Shown here piece after piece: positions 43,961 through 54,287 of a DNA stretch of 64,000 bases. Each line of letters opens with the position of its first letter. Within the stretch, counting starts at the first letter, position 1. A model generated the notes under the pieces. It was not told the origin of the DNA and did no database searches. It saw nothing but the letters and a program-made list of their open reading frames with translations. The position numbers were made by a program, and so were the translations under genes. This stretch comes from Harmothoe impar (lineage: Eukaryota; Annelida; Polychaeta; Phyllodocida; Polynoidae). The DNA lies in contig OX381720.1 of NCBI GenBank assembly GCA_947462335.1, positions 49,222,481 through 49,286,480 of the forward strand, in the 5' to 3' direction.

Positions 43961-45785
43961 GCAGCAGGAGTAGTAGTCTAGGTTCTACCATATTAGAACT
44001 AGGCCTATTCCGGACGCCAAATTGACCCTACTCGGCTGGAGAAGATAAGCAGCTGTAAACTTGAACTGATCCCAAGGACTAACTGAAGGTAAACTTGAAC
44101 TGGTCCCAAGGACTAACTGAAGGAGCAATATCAGAAGTAAAACTGCCTCACAACTGACTTGCATAAACTGGACTTGTTATAAGCATATTGATAAGACTGT
44201 CAAACATCTGATTATGTAGATATACAAGTTATAGGCCACCACGGCCTTTTACTCTTATCTGGGCCTACTGAAGCCAAGCTGTTTCATCTAAATTGGTTTA
44301 AAACCTTCAGGGCTGTACTCTATATTGTATTTTAAAAATCATTGGTAACTACCGGTACTTTAAATTTTCATGAATCACATCGAATGTGTCACCCTCTAGG
44401 CTCCACTGTACAAGGTATTTTAAATATAAAGGTAATGGCGGCTACCCGTCCCTGAAGTATACATGTATCTTATTAAATGTGTCACCTAATTGCCGGTACA
44501 TGAGGTTTTTCATTAATCACAATAAGCGTGTCACCCTCAGGGCTGTACTCTACAATGTATTTTAAACTGAGGTATTCACTAATCATATCAAACATGTCTC
44601 CCTCAGGGCTGTACTCTACTATGTCTCTTAAATTTCAATGTAATGGTAATCATTCATCATGTAAACGAAATTAGACGGGTAAACTTTGCAGAGAAGCTGC
44701 CTTAAGCAAATTGGTTAAAAGGTATTGCCTACTGTCCTGGCTAGGTAACAAACCGTCTCATGTAAATTGGTTTAAGATGTATTGCCTACAGTCCTGCACC
44801 ATGTAATGTATTCTCAATTCAATGCTAAAGTACCGGTACTTGAAAATTACAGTCACCCCAAATGTAAACAAACTAGTTATGTAGCATTGAACAATATGAA
44901 AATCGGTTAAAGTATCACTTACAGTCCAGTACTACAAATGTATTGTACAATGTATTGGTAGAATACCGGTATTTGAATAATCTGAATCATCTATGAATCA
45001 CCTCTTGATATAATCAAACCAGTAGTGTAACTTCGGCAGTTGTATACGCCTCAAATTCATAAATTCATGGCTTAATTACCCTATTACATCGTATTACAGT
45101 TAACTTCCATTTATACTAAATGGCTCAAAGGAATGCCGGCAACTACTGAGTATAACACGCGCCTAGCCTCCAACCCTGAGTCCACTGCCGGCTGATGTAA
45201 AAATGAAATTACGTAAAAAAAAATGAAATTGTGTAAATTTTAAACAGTAATCATGTGTCTCATTAGAATTGCTGGTCCTTTTGGATGGAGTCAGCATACT
45301 GTTAAACACCACAACCACTGGTGCTTCCAAAACTGATTTTGTGTGGTGGTTACATAAAATTGTTGTTGACTAGGCCCTAGCTTCTCCAACTGACTAGGCC
45401 TATAAATGTCACCTTGAGTCGTCTAACAATCATGGCCTAGGCTAGGCCCTTGGTCCATGATTAAAATGTAAAATGTATGTATATAGATGTTGACGGGTTG
45501 TGCCCCCCACCACCCAAAACCCCACGCCTCCCACCCCCATCCAAGCACACAGTATTAGCTTAGGGCTAACCGGAGTGCCTCAGACAGCCCCTAGTTTTGG
45601 GCTAATGTTAAAGTTAAGATTTCATATGTTACATAATCCTTCTTTAGACATGAGGACAGGGGACAGGTTAGTGGTTGATAGGTACGGAGACTTGGGAAGG
45701 TGGGGACTGGCCCCTCATAGAGCAAGGGAACCATCCCATAGAAAACACAAGCAAGGGCGAGGGTAACAGGCAGAAAGGGTTATTA
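43961..45785 (+). other. LINE copy 2 spacer between ORF2 and ORF3, with degenerate repeats
   Basis: 1.8 kb without a supported frame. Near 44050-44125 'gtaaacttgaactg' and 'cccaaggactaactgaagg' are duplicated. Between 44300 and 44650 'cctcagggctgtactctac' recurs three times with 'aatcaca' and 'gtgtcaccct' between. 'taccggtact' is scattered to 44960. An 88-codon frame (45500-45766) has no domain. This is an unusually long gap before the RT frame. Confidence 0.55.
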
Positions 45786-48671
45786 ATGTTCTTCTGGAAC
45801 ATACACAGCCTACCAGGTAAAATAGAACAGGTCAGGGTTTTCTCATATGTGCGGACCCCGGACGTCCTCTCTTTTACTGAGACATGGTTAAAAGATCGTC
45901 ATAAAGACGTAGATCATGATATAAATGGCCTCACTCTGCACAGATTAGATAGGCCAGACACTGTGGACCATGCTGGAGGGTTGTGCCTTTATGTGCGGGA
46001 TAATATAGCCCATGTCAGGCTAACAGGGCAAACCTTCAACGTTATGAATGGGGACTGTGAATTAATGGGAATCAAATTAATAAGACAAGGTTGCCGTCCT
46101 GAATTTGTCCTTAACGTATACAGACCCCCTGGGGGGAATGAAGGTGTTTTTGCTGCTGCGTTATTAGAAGCTATCGCTGAAGCCAAAAGACTATATAAGA
46201 ACCCTGTTATTACTGTTGGCGGTGATTTCAACATCCACCTATCCTTTGATAACATTAGTAATACCGTCATGGACAAGGTTTGTAAGACCCACCTGTTCAA
46301 TCCCTGGATTAACGAGCCCACCAGGCCGTTTTACCACCCCACTAATGTCTTAGATCAAATCTTCTCCGACAGCACAATTGTTGCTGAGTCGGGGACAGTA
46401 AATAATAATTTATCTGACCACGTCCCAGTCTTTATAAGGATAAAGAAACCGCGCAACCCAAATGAGAAAGAAAAGTTCCAAGGCAGGTCCTATGTGAACT
46501 TCAATAGAGAAAGGGTAGAAGCTGAGCTTATGAAAGGGGACTGGGATTATTTCACTGCAATCCAAGATGTTAACGTTGCATGGGACTACATGCAAGGGAT
46601 AATAGAAAATATGGTGAATACGCTTCACCCCATTAGGACCTTTAAGGTTAGGAAGGATAGGCCACTATGGCTCACCCCTGAGCTACTTGAGCTGTATAAT
46701 GACAGGGACAGAATGTTTAAGATTGCAAATCGATCTGGTAACGAGCAAGATAAAAACAGGGCTAGAGCCTACAGGAATCTGGCTAACGGCGCTACGCGCC
46801 GAGCTAAAGGCAATTATGTCAGGGCTCAATTGCTTAAGTACAAAAACGACCCAAAGAAATTTTGGGAAAAAGTTGCTCAAGTCCTACCTAAAAGGAAGGC
46901 CCATAAATGGATCAACATGTTAGACGAAGATGGCTCACCAGTTCCCCCCGCTGAGTCTGCGGAATTGATTAATAAATTCTTTTCCGAGATAGGGCACAAG
47001 CTCGCCTCCAAGCTTCCTCCCCTTCCTCCCCATATACCTCAGCTGCCCCCCCCCCACCTGAAGGATAAATTCTCCTTCCACATTGTCTCTAGACAAGATA
47101 TTGTCAAAGAAATAAATCTAATTGACATATACAAGTCATCAGGTATCCCATCAATCCCGGCCAGACTCCTCAAGGAATCCCTTCTCATTTTGCAAATAAG
47201 GTTTACACATCTCATAAATCTGTCCATAGTAAAAAATGTGTTCCCTGATGCTTGGAAGAAAGGCACTATTTCCCCTATCCCTAAAGTCCCAAATCCCACA
47301 TCCCCCTCTGAACTAAGACCCATTACCCTTCTTCCAGTCCCAGGTAAAATTTTAGAGAGATGCATACATTCACAACTCTATCCTTACCTTGAAATAAACA
47401 ATCTATTAAGTAGCAGTCAGAACGGTTTTAGAAGGTCACACGCTACTCAAGACACAGTGTTTCAAGTACTCAATACAATACACAAAGGCAAGGTTGATAG
47501 GATGGAGACTGGGGTAGTCTTTTTAGATTTCCAAAAGGCTTTTGATTCTTTGGACCACACCCTTCTTATTAATAAATTGAAGCCCTTAGGTCTTTGTCAG
47601 GACACCATATCGTGGTTTGAGAGCTACTTGTCTAATAGGACCCAGCGCACTATATGTAATAATGTACCTTCCTCTTACCTCCCAGTCACCTATGGGATAG
47701 CCCAGGGCTCCATATTGGGTCCCCTTCTGTTCATTATTTATGTAAATAGTATGCCTAATCTTAATATAACCTCAGAACTAAAACTCTATGCGGATGACAC
47801 CCTCTTAGTCCACTCCGCCCGTACGGTTCACGAACTGAACAGAGTGTTACAACAAGATCTAGATGTAGTATCGAACTGGTGTAATAATAACTCGCTAACT
47901 ATAAATGCCAATAAGTCTAAACAAATGTTAATAACAAATGAAGATGTTCACTTGAATCTGGTAATTGGTGATACGGTACTGGAATCTGTTAACACGTACA
48001 AGTATTTAGGAGTTACCCTAGACAAAGAAGTCACCTTTGTACCCCATGCTAAGTGTATGCTGCAATCGATAAGACACAAGCTCTGGATAATTATGCAAGT
48101 TAGAAAATATATTGACATGCAAACCGCGGTAAAAATAATGAAGGCCATGGTTATGCCTTATTTTGATTACGGCCTGGTCTTTACAACCAACCTGTCACCT
48201 GCTATAATAAATAAGATGCATGTTTGTTTTAATACTGGAATCCGTGTCTGCATGGCTGTTAGAGATCCCAGAGATATTCCTGTAAAGCAGCTTTATTCCA
48301 CTGTAGAAATGCTACCCATTGACCTTCGTCGAATCTATATGCAAATCACAATGTGTCGTCGTTTGGTATTTAGTGGTAAGCTAGAAATAAGACCCTACTC
48401 AGGGACTCGGGCCACAGAAGCCCCATCAATTGTAAGGTCTATGCCTAAGCGAACCCATTTAATTAATGATCCAATTTACCAAGCTTTCTCCCAATGGAAC
48501 GATTTAGATCCAGCTGTAAGGTGGGCTGAGAGGCTACCTTTTAAATACCAGGTTAAATCTAGGTTAATTGAATATTTCCAGCGGGCCTGGAGATCTGACT
48601 CTCTCAACCTCCTTTATACCGGTACAAGCCTTATAAGAAATCCTGTACAAAACCCTCAAGTGCCTCATTGA
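45786..48671 (+). CDS. LINE ORF3: AP endonuclease + reverse transcriptase, intact
   Basis: 961 residues from the ATG at 45786. The frame opens upstream to a TTG at 45675, which would add 37 residues. In the 998-residue numbering, endonuclease motifs are N42 ('WNIHS'), E69 ('FTETWL'), 'YRPPGG' at 149-154, D184/N186 ('GGDFNIH'), D227 ('LDQIF') and 'SDHVPVF' from 247. RT motifs are 'RPITLLPVPGKILE' at 548-561, D618 ('VFLDFQKAFDSLDH'), 'GIAQGSILGPLLF' at 674-686 and 'YADD' at 705-708. A C-terminal region with 'RDPRDIPVKQLY' follows. It would nick target DNA and copy LINE RNA. All catalytic residues are present. No RNase H domain was seen. Confidence 0.95.
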   Translation: MFFWNIHSLPGKIEQVRVFSYVRTPDVLSFTETWLKDRHKDVDHDINGLTLHRLDRPDTVDHAGGLCLYVRDNIAHVRLTGQTFNVMNGDCELMGIKLIRQGCRPEFVLNVYRPPGGNEGVFAAALLEAIAEAKRLYKNPVITVGGDFNIHLSFDNISNTVMDKVCKTHLFNPWINEPTRPFYHPTNVLDQIFSDSTIVAESGTVNNNLSDHVPVFIRIKKPRNPNEKEKFQGRSYVNFNRERVEAELMKGDWDYFTAIQDVNVAWDYMQGIIENMVNTLHPIRTFKVRKDRPLWLTPELLELYNDRDRMFKIANRSGNEQDKNRARAYRNLANGATRRAKGNYVRAQLLKYKNDPKKFWEKVAQVLPKRKAHKWINMLDEDGSPVPPAESAELINKFFSEIGHKLASKLPPLPPHIPQLPPPHLKDKFSFHIVSRQDIVKEINLIDIYKSSGIPSIPARLLKESLLILQIRFTHLINLSIVKNVFPDAWKKGTISPIPKVPNPTSPSELRPITLLPVPGKILERCIHSQLYPYLEINNLLSSSQNGFRRSHATQDTVFQVLNTIHKGKVDRMETGVVFLDFQKAFDSLDHTLLINKLKPLGLCQDTISWFESYLSNRTQRTICNNVPSSYLPVTYGIAQGSILGPLLFIIYVNSMPNLNITSELKLYADDTLLVHSARTVHELNRVLQQDLDVVSNWCNNNSLTINANKSKQMLITNEDVHLNLVIGDTVLESVNTYKYLGVTLDKEVTFVPHAKCMLQSIRHKLWIIMQVRKYIDMQTAVKIMKAMVMPYFDYGLVFTTNLSPAIINKMHVCFNTGIRVCMAVRDPRDIPVKQLYSTVEMLPIDLRRIYMQITMCRRLVFSGKLEIRPYSGTRATEAPSIVRSMPKRTHLINDPIYQAFSQWNDLDPAVRWAERLPFKYQVKSRLIEYFQRAWRSDSLNLLYTGTSLIRNPVQNPQVPH

Positions 48672-48882
48672 TGTTAGATGTAAGTTAGTTCTGTGTCAGC
48701 TAGACACCTTTCAAACCATACTTAGTAAAGCGCTGATGGATTTCCATGTTATATAAAGGAACTTGCCTGTGATCCTTTCCTCACCCTACCTGTCTCCTGC
48801 TACTGTGTAAGCTTACCCTCAACCTGTCCGAATGTCATTACTTAGATATTATATCATTTTTATAAAAAGCGCATTCTAGGGG

Positions 48883-49032
48883 CGTGCAAGGCATCATTAT
48901 TATTGTAATACACTAAAATTGCAGCCCATGGCTATTAATTAAGGGTCTGAGCCTTGCACGTATACAGACACCCTCCAAGACGATCTATGCTGGAAGATCA
49001 ACTTTTACAGATGATTGTACTTTTGTCTTGGA
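48883..49032 (+). ncRNA. LINE copy 2 3' UTR hairpins
   Basis: Stem 1: 'cgtgcaaggc' (48883-48892) with 'gccttgcacg' (48951-48960). Stem 2: 'tccaagac' (48974-48981) with 'gtcttgga' (49025-49032), enclosing 'ggaagatcaac'. The stems correspond to those of copy 1 but differ in sequence while keeping pairing. 'aataaaaac' and the (ttgaac)n tail follow. Confidence 0.75.
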
Positions 49033-49068
49033 CCAATAAAAACATTTGAACTTGAACTTGAACTTGAC

Positions 49069-49886
49069 AGGAGAGGGAGGAGGCATCCATGGCGGCCACA
49101 GGAGCAGTGAGGTCCTCAACTCACATGTACACTGCCCCCCCTCCCACCCAAAGCCACAGGAGCAGTGAGGTTCTCAATTCACATGTACACTACCCCCCGC
49201 CCCCCATACACATTTCTGAGTCATATGGTGCCTAAATTAATTCTGTTGCAATTTGTGGTGGGTTAAACCTATCCATTATATAATGACTGGACTACTCCTC
49301 CAATGTTTTACTTTCCCTCTCCTGTCACTTTCTCTATCTCCAATATAGGCCTGTCACAGCCATGTTCCCTTTTACACCACTGTCTGTGTCTGTTTCTCCT
49401 CACTCTCGGTCTGTCCCCCTCCCTGTCTCTCTCCATGTCTCTGTCCGCCTATTAAAGTATTTCTAAACCGATAGATCAGCCACTGATAGTACATCACATA
49501 GCACTTTTGTCCACACTATTGTACACCAAGGCATTTGTCATGACAGCCGAGTATGAAGACATATTATTCAGGGCAGCTTTGGCATGTCATGATATATGCC
49601 CTGGGGTGGGTGGGGAGAGGGAGTGGACATGGTAGGGGACAGTGGTAGTGTGGGTGTGGTGAGCTAGGGGTGAGGTGTGTGAGCAGCAATTCCGGAGCAA
49701 TTCTCAGGATATTGCCTCACAGATGAGTAGCTCAGCACACTCCAGCTCCTGGAGGCAAACAGCAGCGGCTGGACGTGACGTGTGGGACTACGTCATGTGT
49801 GCATCACGTGTGAAACCACGTCACACATGACGTTGCATAGCGGTGGTCCCTAAAAGAGAGCGTGTCAGGCTGGAAGCCTGAGACGT
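49069..49886. other. No gene; short ~66-bp duplication at 49089-49205
   Basis: 'ccacaggagcagtgaggtcc' and 'tcaactcacatgtacactgc' recur once with C-rich spacers. Nothing else was recognised. 'cacgtgtgaaaccacgtcac' near 49806 is a local imperfect palindrome. Confidence 0.5.
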
Positions 49887-50103
49887 AGGGTAGACTGACC
49901 TAAAGGTAACCACGTACCATGAGATGTCCACCTTAATTATGTAGTTATTGGTGTATGGTATTGTACTTATTTGTCCTTTTCTGGAAAGAGTATCACTTAA
50001 AGTGTACTGTAATACACAAAAAGACAGCATATCATGAATAAATGACTACAAAATTGAGGTGGTCATCTCATGGTACGCGGTTAACTTTAGGTCAGTCTAC
50101 CCT
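49887..50103. mobile_element. Foldback MITE, 217 bp
   Basis: 'agggtagactgacctaaagg' is inverted as 'ctttaggtcagtctaccct'. The arms extend through 'accatgagatg' and 'catctcatggt' for about 70 bp. No target duplication was identified. Confidence 0.75.
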
Positions 50104-51117
50104 ATATCTTCTGTATGATATCCGTATTGAGTGGGCTGCAAGTGGTTTGGTAGATTGGAAAATCGGTCCACACAGAAAATAAAATGAGTCAATATCGCCA
50201 GACATTCCTACTTTAGGCAGTGCCTGCCCCATAAAGGAGGTAGCTTCGTTGACATCGACTCACCACAATTATTATCTGTCTGTCTCATCGTCGGAGTGAT
50301 TTATAACCTGGGCAGTCCGTTTTGGAAATTCTGTAATAAATACAACACATCGCGAACATTGCCAAGACGTGTGGTGTGGATTACAGTCAGTCAGTCATTA
50401 ATATTGACGTATGATTAGGTGGAGGTGTGGATCGGTCGATGCCCATAACATGACAAATAGTGTTAGCACGAAAGGTGAACACTGTATATGTGGTATTATT
50501 AATAAAGGCATATTCTATGTATTACCGTACCCGACCTTACCTAGGAATGCAAGGCCAATCCAATCCAATATTTTCTAGCCAATCGTTAAAGTACATTCTT
50601 CAGATATCTATATCAGGTTCGTATACTGGGGTTACATGGATATCAAACTAAATAAAAATATGTAAAAGTCGACATGAATGTAATCAAATTGACCCATGAT
50701 CCCATCTGGTAAATTGAAGCTATTATCCCAGTATATCCCAGTCGAAGAAAAGTGTTTCTAGATTTCTGTATTCAGATGTTATGACATTAAACCTTGGCCA
50801 AAATGTCCTTGTCCTAATGACGTCAATATAGTGTGGCAACATACAGTACTACAATATAACAGGTATGAGACAACAAAACCGGGTCATCTGGAGAGCTCAC
50901 GGCTTGTGTGCACGTGTACATTTTAATCAGACGTGCAGGTGCACTGCATAGTTAATTAGAGGCAGAACCAGACCAGGCAGAGCTGCATGGTATATCACCT
51001 TATACAGGGTTACATTTTCACTTGGATACCAAGACTATGTAGTCCACACCCATTGCTATGGTGGAGTGCAGAGGTGGCACAGTTTTGTACAGATATGTAA
51101 AAATCAGGTTTATGACT
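50104..51117. other. No gene recognised
   Basis: AT-rich sequence without a supported frame or clear repeat. Confidence 0.4.
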
Positions 51118-51180
51118 GCGGCCGGGGTTGATACACTCCCGTAGGGTCAACATAATGCATTCCTACATCATGGCAAGGAT

Positions 51181-51245
<65 letters not shown>

Positions 51246-51282
51246 CATGGCGACCAAGGCCCTTACAGGCTTTAATATCTAG
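51118..51282. mobile_element. TTAA-type MITE remnant hosting a (TA)n run
   Basis: 'gcggccggggttgatacactcc' and 'catggcgaccaaggccctta'-like ends, with 'agggtcaacataatgcattc', resemble the family interior. The TA run at 51184-51242 has expanded inside it. Confidence 0.4.
51184..51242. repeat. (TA)n microsatellite
   Basis: Uninterrupted TA run of about 29 repeats. Confidence 0.97.
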
Positions 51283-52325
51283 TGTGCCTATGCCATGTGG
51301 CACAGTGCATTAAAGCACTAGGCGGTCCTCACAGGGTTACCTGGGGTGTCTGTGCTGTGTGGCAAGGTGCATTAAACCCCCAAGTTCAAGTTCAAGTTCA
51401 TAATTTGTTTATTATACTAGGATAGGATTCTCAGCTTGTACAGTGATCTGCCTAATTCTCGCCTAGTGAGGCAGGTGTGCAGGCATGTCCTAGGGCTGAG
51501 CACCTGTCCTGACTCCACTCCGACTGTCGCTGGAGGTGTAGCAAGATTTGCGCCATTAAAGCACTAGGCGGCCCTCACAGGGATACCTGTAGTGTCTGTG
51601 CTGTGGCAAGGTGCATCAAAGCACTAGGCAGCCCTCACAGTGTCTGTGCTGTGTGGCAAGGTGTTTTAAAGCACTAGGCGGCCCTCACAGTGTCTGTGCT
51701 GTGATAAGGTGCATTAAAGCACTAGGCGGCCCTCACAGTGTCTGTGCTGTGGCAAGGTGCACTAAAGCACTAGGTGGCCCTCACAGTGTCTGTGCTGTGG
51801 CAAGGTGCATTAAAGCACTAGGCGGCCCTCACAGTGTCTGTGCTGTGGCAAGGTGCATTAAAGCACTAGGCGGCCCTCACAGTGTCTGTGCTGTGGCAAG
51901 GTGCATTAAAGCACTAGGCGGCCCTCACAGTGTCTGTACTGTGGCAAGGTGCATTAAAGCACTAGGCGGCCCTCACAGTGTCTGTGCTGTGGCAAGGTGC
52001 ATTAAAGCACTAGGCGGCCCTCACAGTGTCTGTGCTGTGGCAAGGTGCATTAAAGCACTAGGCGGCCCTCACAGTGTCTGTGCTGTGTGGCATGGTGCAT
52101 TAAAGCACTAGGCGGCCCTCACAGTGTCTGTGCTGTGTGGCAAGGTGCACTAAAGCACTAGGCGGCCCTCACAGTGTCTGTGCTGTGTGGCAAGGTGCAC
52201 TAAAGCACTAGGCGGCCCTCACAGTGTCTGTGCTGTGTGGCAAGGTGCACTAAAGCACTAGGCGGCCCTCACAGTGTCTGTGCTGTGTGGCATGGTGCAT
52301 TAAAGCACTAGGCGGGCCTGGTACC
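51283..52325. repeat. ~48-bp minisatellite, ~20 copies
   Basis: The unit is 'ggcaaggtgcattaaagcac' + 'taggcggccctcacagtgtc' + 'tgtgctgt', with an optional 'gtgt'. The first copies are split by a LINE fragment at 51377-51554. The 166-codon frame (51611-52111) is a translation of the array. Confidence 0.92.
51377..51554 (-). mobile_element. 5'-truncated LINE/SINE 3' end inserted in the minisatellite
   Basis: ATTAAA flanks both sides (51371-51376, 51555-51560). On the minus strand it ends 'aaacaaattatgaac' and '(ttgaac)n', the same tail as the two large LINEs. It has a related 'ggcagatca...tgtac' hairpin region. The rest of the sequence differs, so it is another subfamily or a SINE using the same tail. 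Confidence 0.8.
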
Positions 52326-52850
52326 TGCAGTGTGCTGTGTGGCTGGTTCCGCACAGCCCCGTCAGCTGCCGTGACCTTTATAAGCGGCATCCAGCCTCAC
52401 TTGGCGGCATTCTGCGCCCATCACAGCAGACGATTACATCCCAGACACCGCCGTCACGTGACACGGACGCTGCTACCGCTGGTTCTCTGCCTCCTACATA
52501 CGTCACCGTCACCGCCAGCTGGTAACCAGTGTAAGGTCAGGTGTGGTTCTATTTCACACCACTAGGAGGAGGTCAGCGGCATGTTTCTGCATGCTAAACC
52601 CTGCATTCTACAGACAAACGAGACGAGACAGTTCTACAATAGACAATAGAGACAGATCAGCACCCAATGCTCTGTGGGCATTCCCACTGCCACTATAAAC
52701 CCAAGTTACGTACACCTACATGATAAAAAAGACAAGGGCAGGAGTTACACCCAACACCGCCATTTATACCTATTCTACTCTACCCTCCGCTTAGTTGAGT
52801 GGCTATAGGGATTCCCTGGTTTCCAAGGTAGAGGTGTTTCCCAGGGGTTG
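52326..52850. other. No gene recognised
   Basis: Overlapping frames of 92 and 62 codons run out of the array and have no domain. Confidence 0.4.
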
Positions 52851-52852
52851 GT

Positions 52853-54287
52853 TCCACCGTAGCAGACTGTGGCCGTGCAGTGTACCCCAGTGTAGCAGAC
52901 TGTGGCCGTGCAGTATACCCCAGTGTAGCAGACTGTGGCCGTGCAGTGCACCTCAGTGTAGCAGACTGTGGCCGTGCAGTATACCCCAGTGTAGCAGACT
53001 GTGGCCGTGCAGTATACCTCGGTGTAGCAGACTGTGGCCGTGCAGTATACCTCAGTGTAGCAGACTGTGGCCGTGCAGTATACCCCAGTGTAGCAGACTG
53101 TGACCGTGCAGTATACCCCAGTGTAGCAGACTGTGGCCGTGCAGTGTACCTCAGTGTAGCAGACTGTGGCCGTGCAGTATACCCCAGTGTAGCAGACTGT
53201 GGCTGTGCAGTATACCTCAGTGTAGCAGACTGTGGCCGTGCAGTATACCCCAGTGTAGCAGACTGTGGCTGTGCAGTGTACCTCAGTGTAGCAGACTGTG
53301 GCCGTGCAGTATACCCCAGTCCCAGTGGGCACAGAACATTGAATCAACATTGATAAAGGGTTGACAATGTTGATTCACTGTTGATGCAATGTTGATTCAA
53401 CATTAAACTGAATTTTGTGCCCACTGGGGTGTAGCAGACTGTGGCCGTGCAGTATACCCCAATGTAGCAGACTGTGGCTGTGCAGTATACCCCTCGGCGT
53501 AGCAAACTGTGGCCGTGCAGTGCACCTCAGTGTGGCAGACTGTGGCCGTGCAGTATACCTCAGTGTAACAGACTGTGGCTGTGCAGTGTACCCCAGTGTA
53601 ACAGACTGTGGCTGTGCAGTATACCTCAGTGTAGCAGACTGTGGCCGTGCAGTATACCTCAGTGTAGCAGACTGTGGCCGTGCAGTATACCTCAGTGTAA
53701 CAGACTGTGGCTGTGCAGTGTACCCCAGTGTAACAGACTGTGGCCGTGCAGTATACCTCAGTGTAACAGACTGTGGCCGTGCAGTATACCCCAGTGTAGC
53801 AGGCTGTGGCCGTGCAGTATACCTCAGTGTAGCAGACTGTGGCCGTGCAGTATACCTCAGTGTAACAGACTGTGGCTGTGCAGTGTACCCCAGTGTAGCA
53901 GACCGTGCAGTATACCTCAGTGTAGCAGACTGTGGCCGTGCAGTATACCCCAGTGTAACAGACTGTGGCTGTGCAGTGTACCCCAGTGTAGCAGACTGTG
54001 GCAGTGCAGTATACCTCGGTGTAGCAGACTGTGGCAGTGCAGTATACCTCAGTGTAGCAGACTGTGGCAGTGCAGTATACCTCGGTGTAGCAGACTGTGG
54101 CCGTGCAGTATACCCCAGTGTAACAGACTGTGGCTGTGCAGTGTACCCCAGTGTAACAGACTGTGGCTGTGCAGTATACCTCAGTGTAGCAGACTGTGGC
54201 CGTGCAGTATACCCCAGTGTAACAGACTGTGGCCGTGCAGTATACCCCAGTGTAACAGACTGTGGCCGTGCAGTATACCTCAGACTG
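52853..54287. repeat. 33-bp minisatellite, ~40 copies
   Basis: The unit is 'gtgtagcagactgtggccgt' + 'gcagtatacccca'. Alternatives at a few positions (gcagac/acagac, cccca/cctca, ccgtg/ctgtg) recur in blocks. Because the unit is a multiple of three, the + strand encodes an 11-residue repeat (VADCGRAVYPS) over 299 codons. There is no sign of a gene around it. A MITE is inserted at 53321-53428. Confidence 0.93.
53321..53428. mobile_element. 108-bp MITE inserted in the 33-bp minisatellite
   Basis: The ends 'cccagtgggcaca' and 'tgtgcccactggg' are perfect inverted repeats. Inside, 'acattgaatcaacattgata' and 'gatgcaatgttgattcaaca' form further inverted arms. Comparing the junctions with the intact array unit suggests a 2-bp 'gt' duplication. 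Confidence 0.8.

Larger units (their letters stand above)
41225..49068 (+). mobile_element. LINE retrotransposon copy 2 (apparently intact), three ORFs including NADAR
   Basis: About 7.8 kb with the same plan as copy 1: ORF1 41396-42985, ORF2 43307-43960, ORF3 45786-48671, 3' hairpins and tail '(ttgaac)n' ending near 49067. All three frames are uninterrupted and carry their key motifs, so this copy could be mobile. The 5' end is estimated from similarity to copy 1 around 'gggaatccgctaacatcggg'. The proteins differ enough from copy 1 to make them separate subfamilies, not a recent duplication. No target-site duplication was confirmed. Confidence 0.9.

Noticed and set aside
45675..45785. 37-codon N-terminal extension of LINE ORF3
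   Set aside because: It starts at TTG and lies outside the endonuclease domain. Kept only as an alternative start.
23060..49068. LINE copies 1 and 2 as one recent segmental duplication
   Set aside because: The proteins are only moderately alike, the spacers differ in length and sequence, and the flanks do not match. They are separate insertions of different subfamilies.
51600..52320. CRISPR-like array
   Set aside because: Units are head-to-tail repeats without unique spacers in an animal genome; it is a minisatellite.
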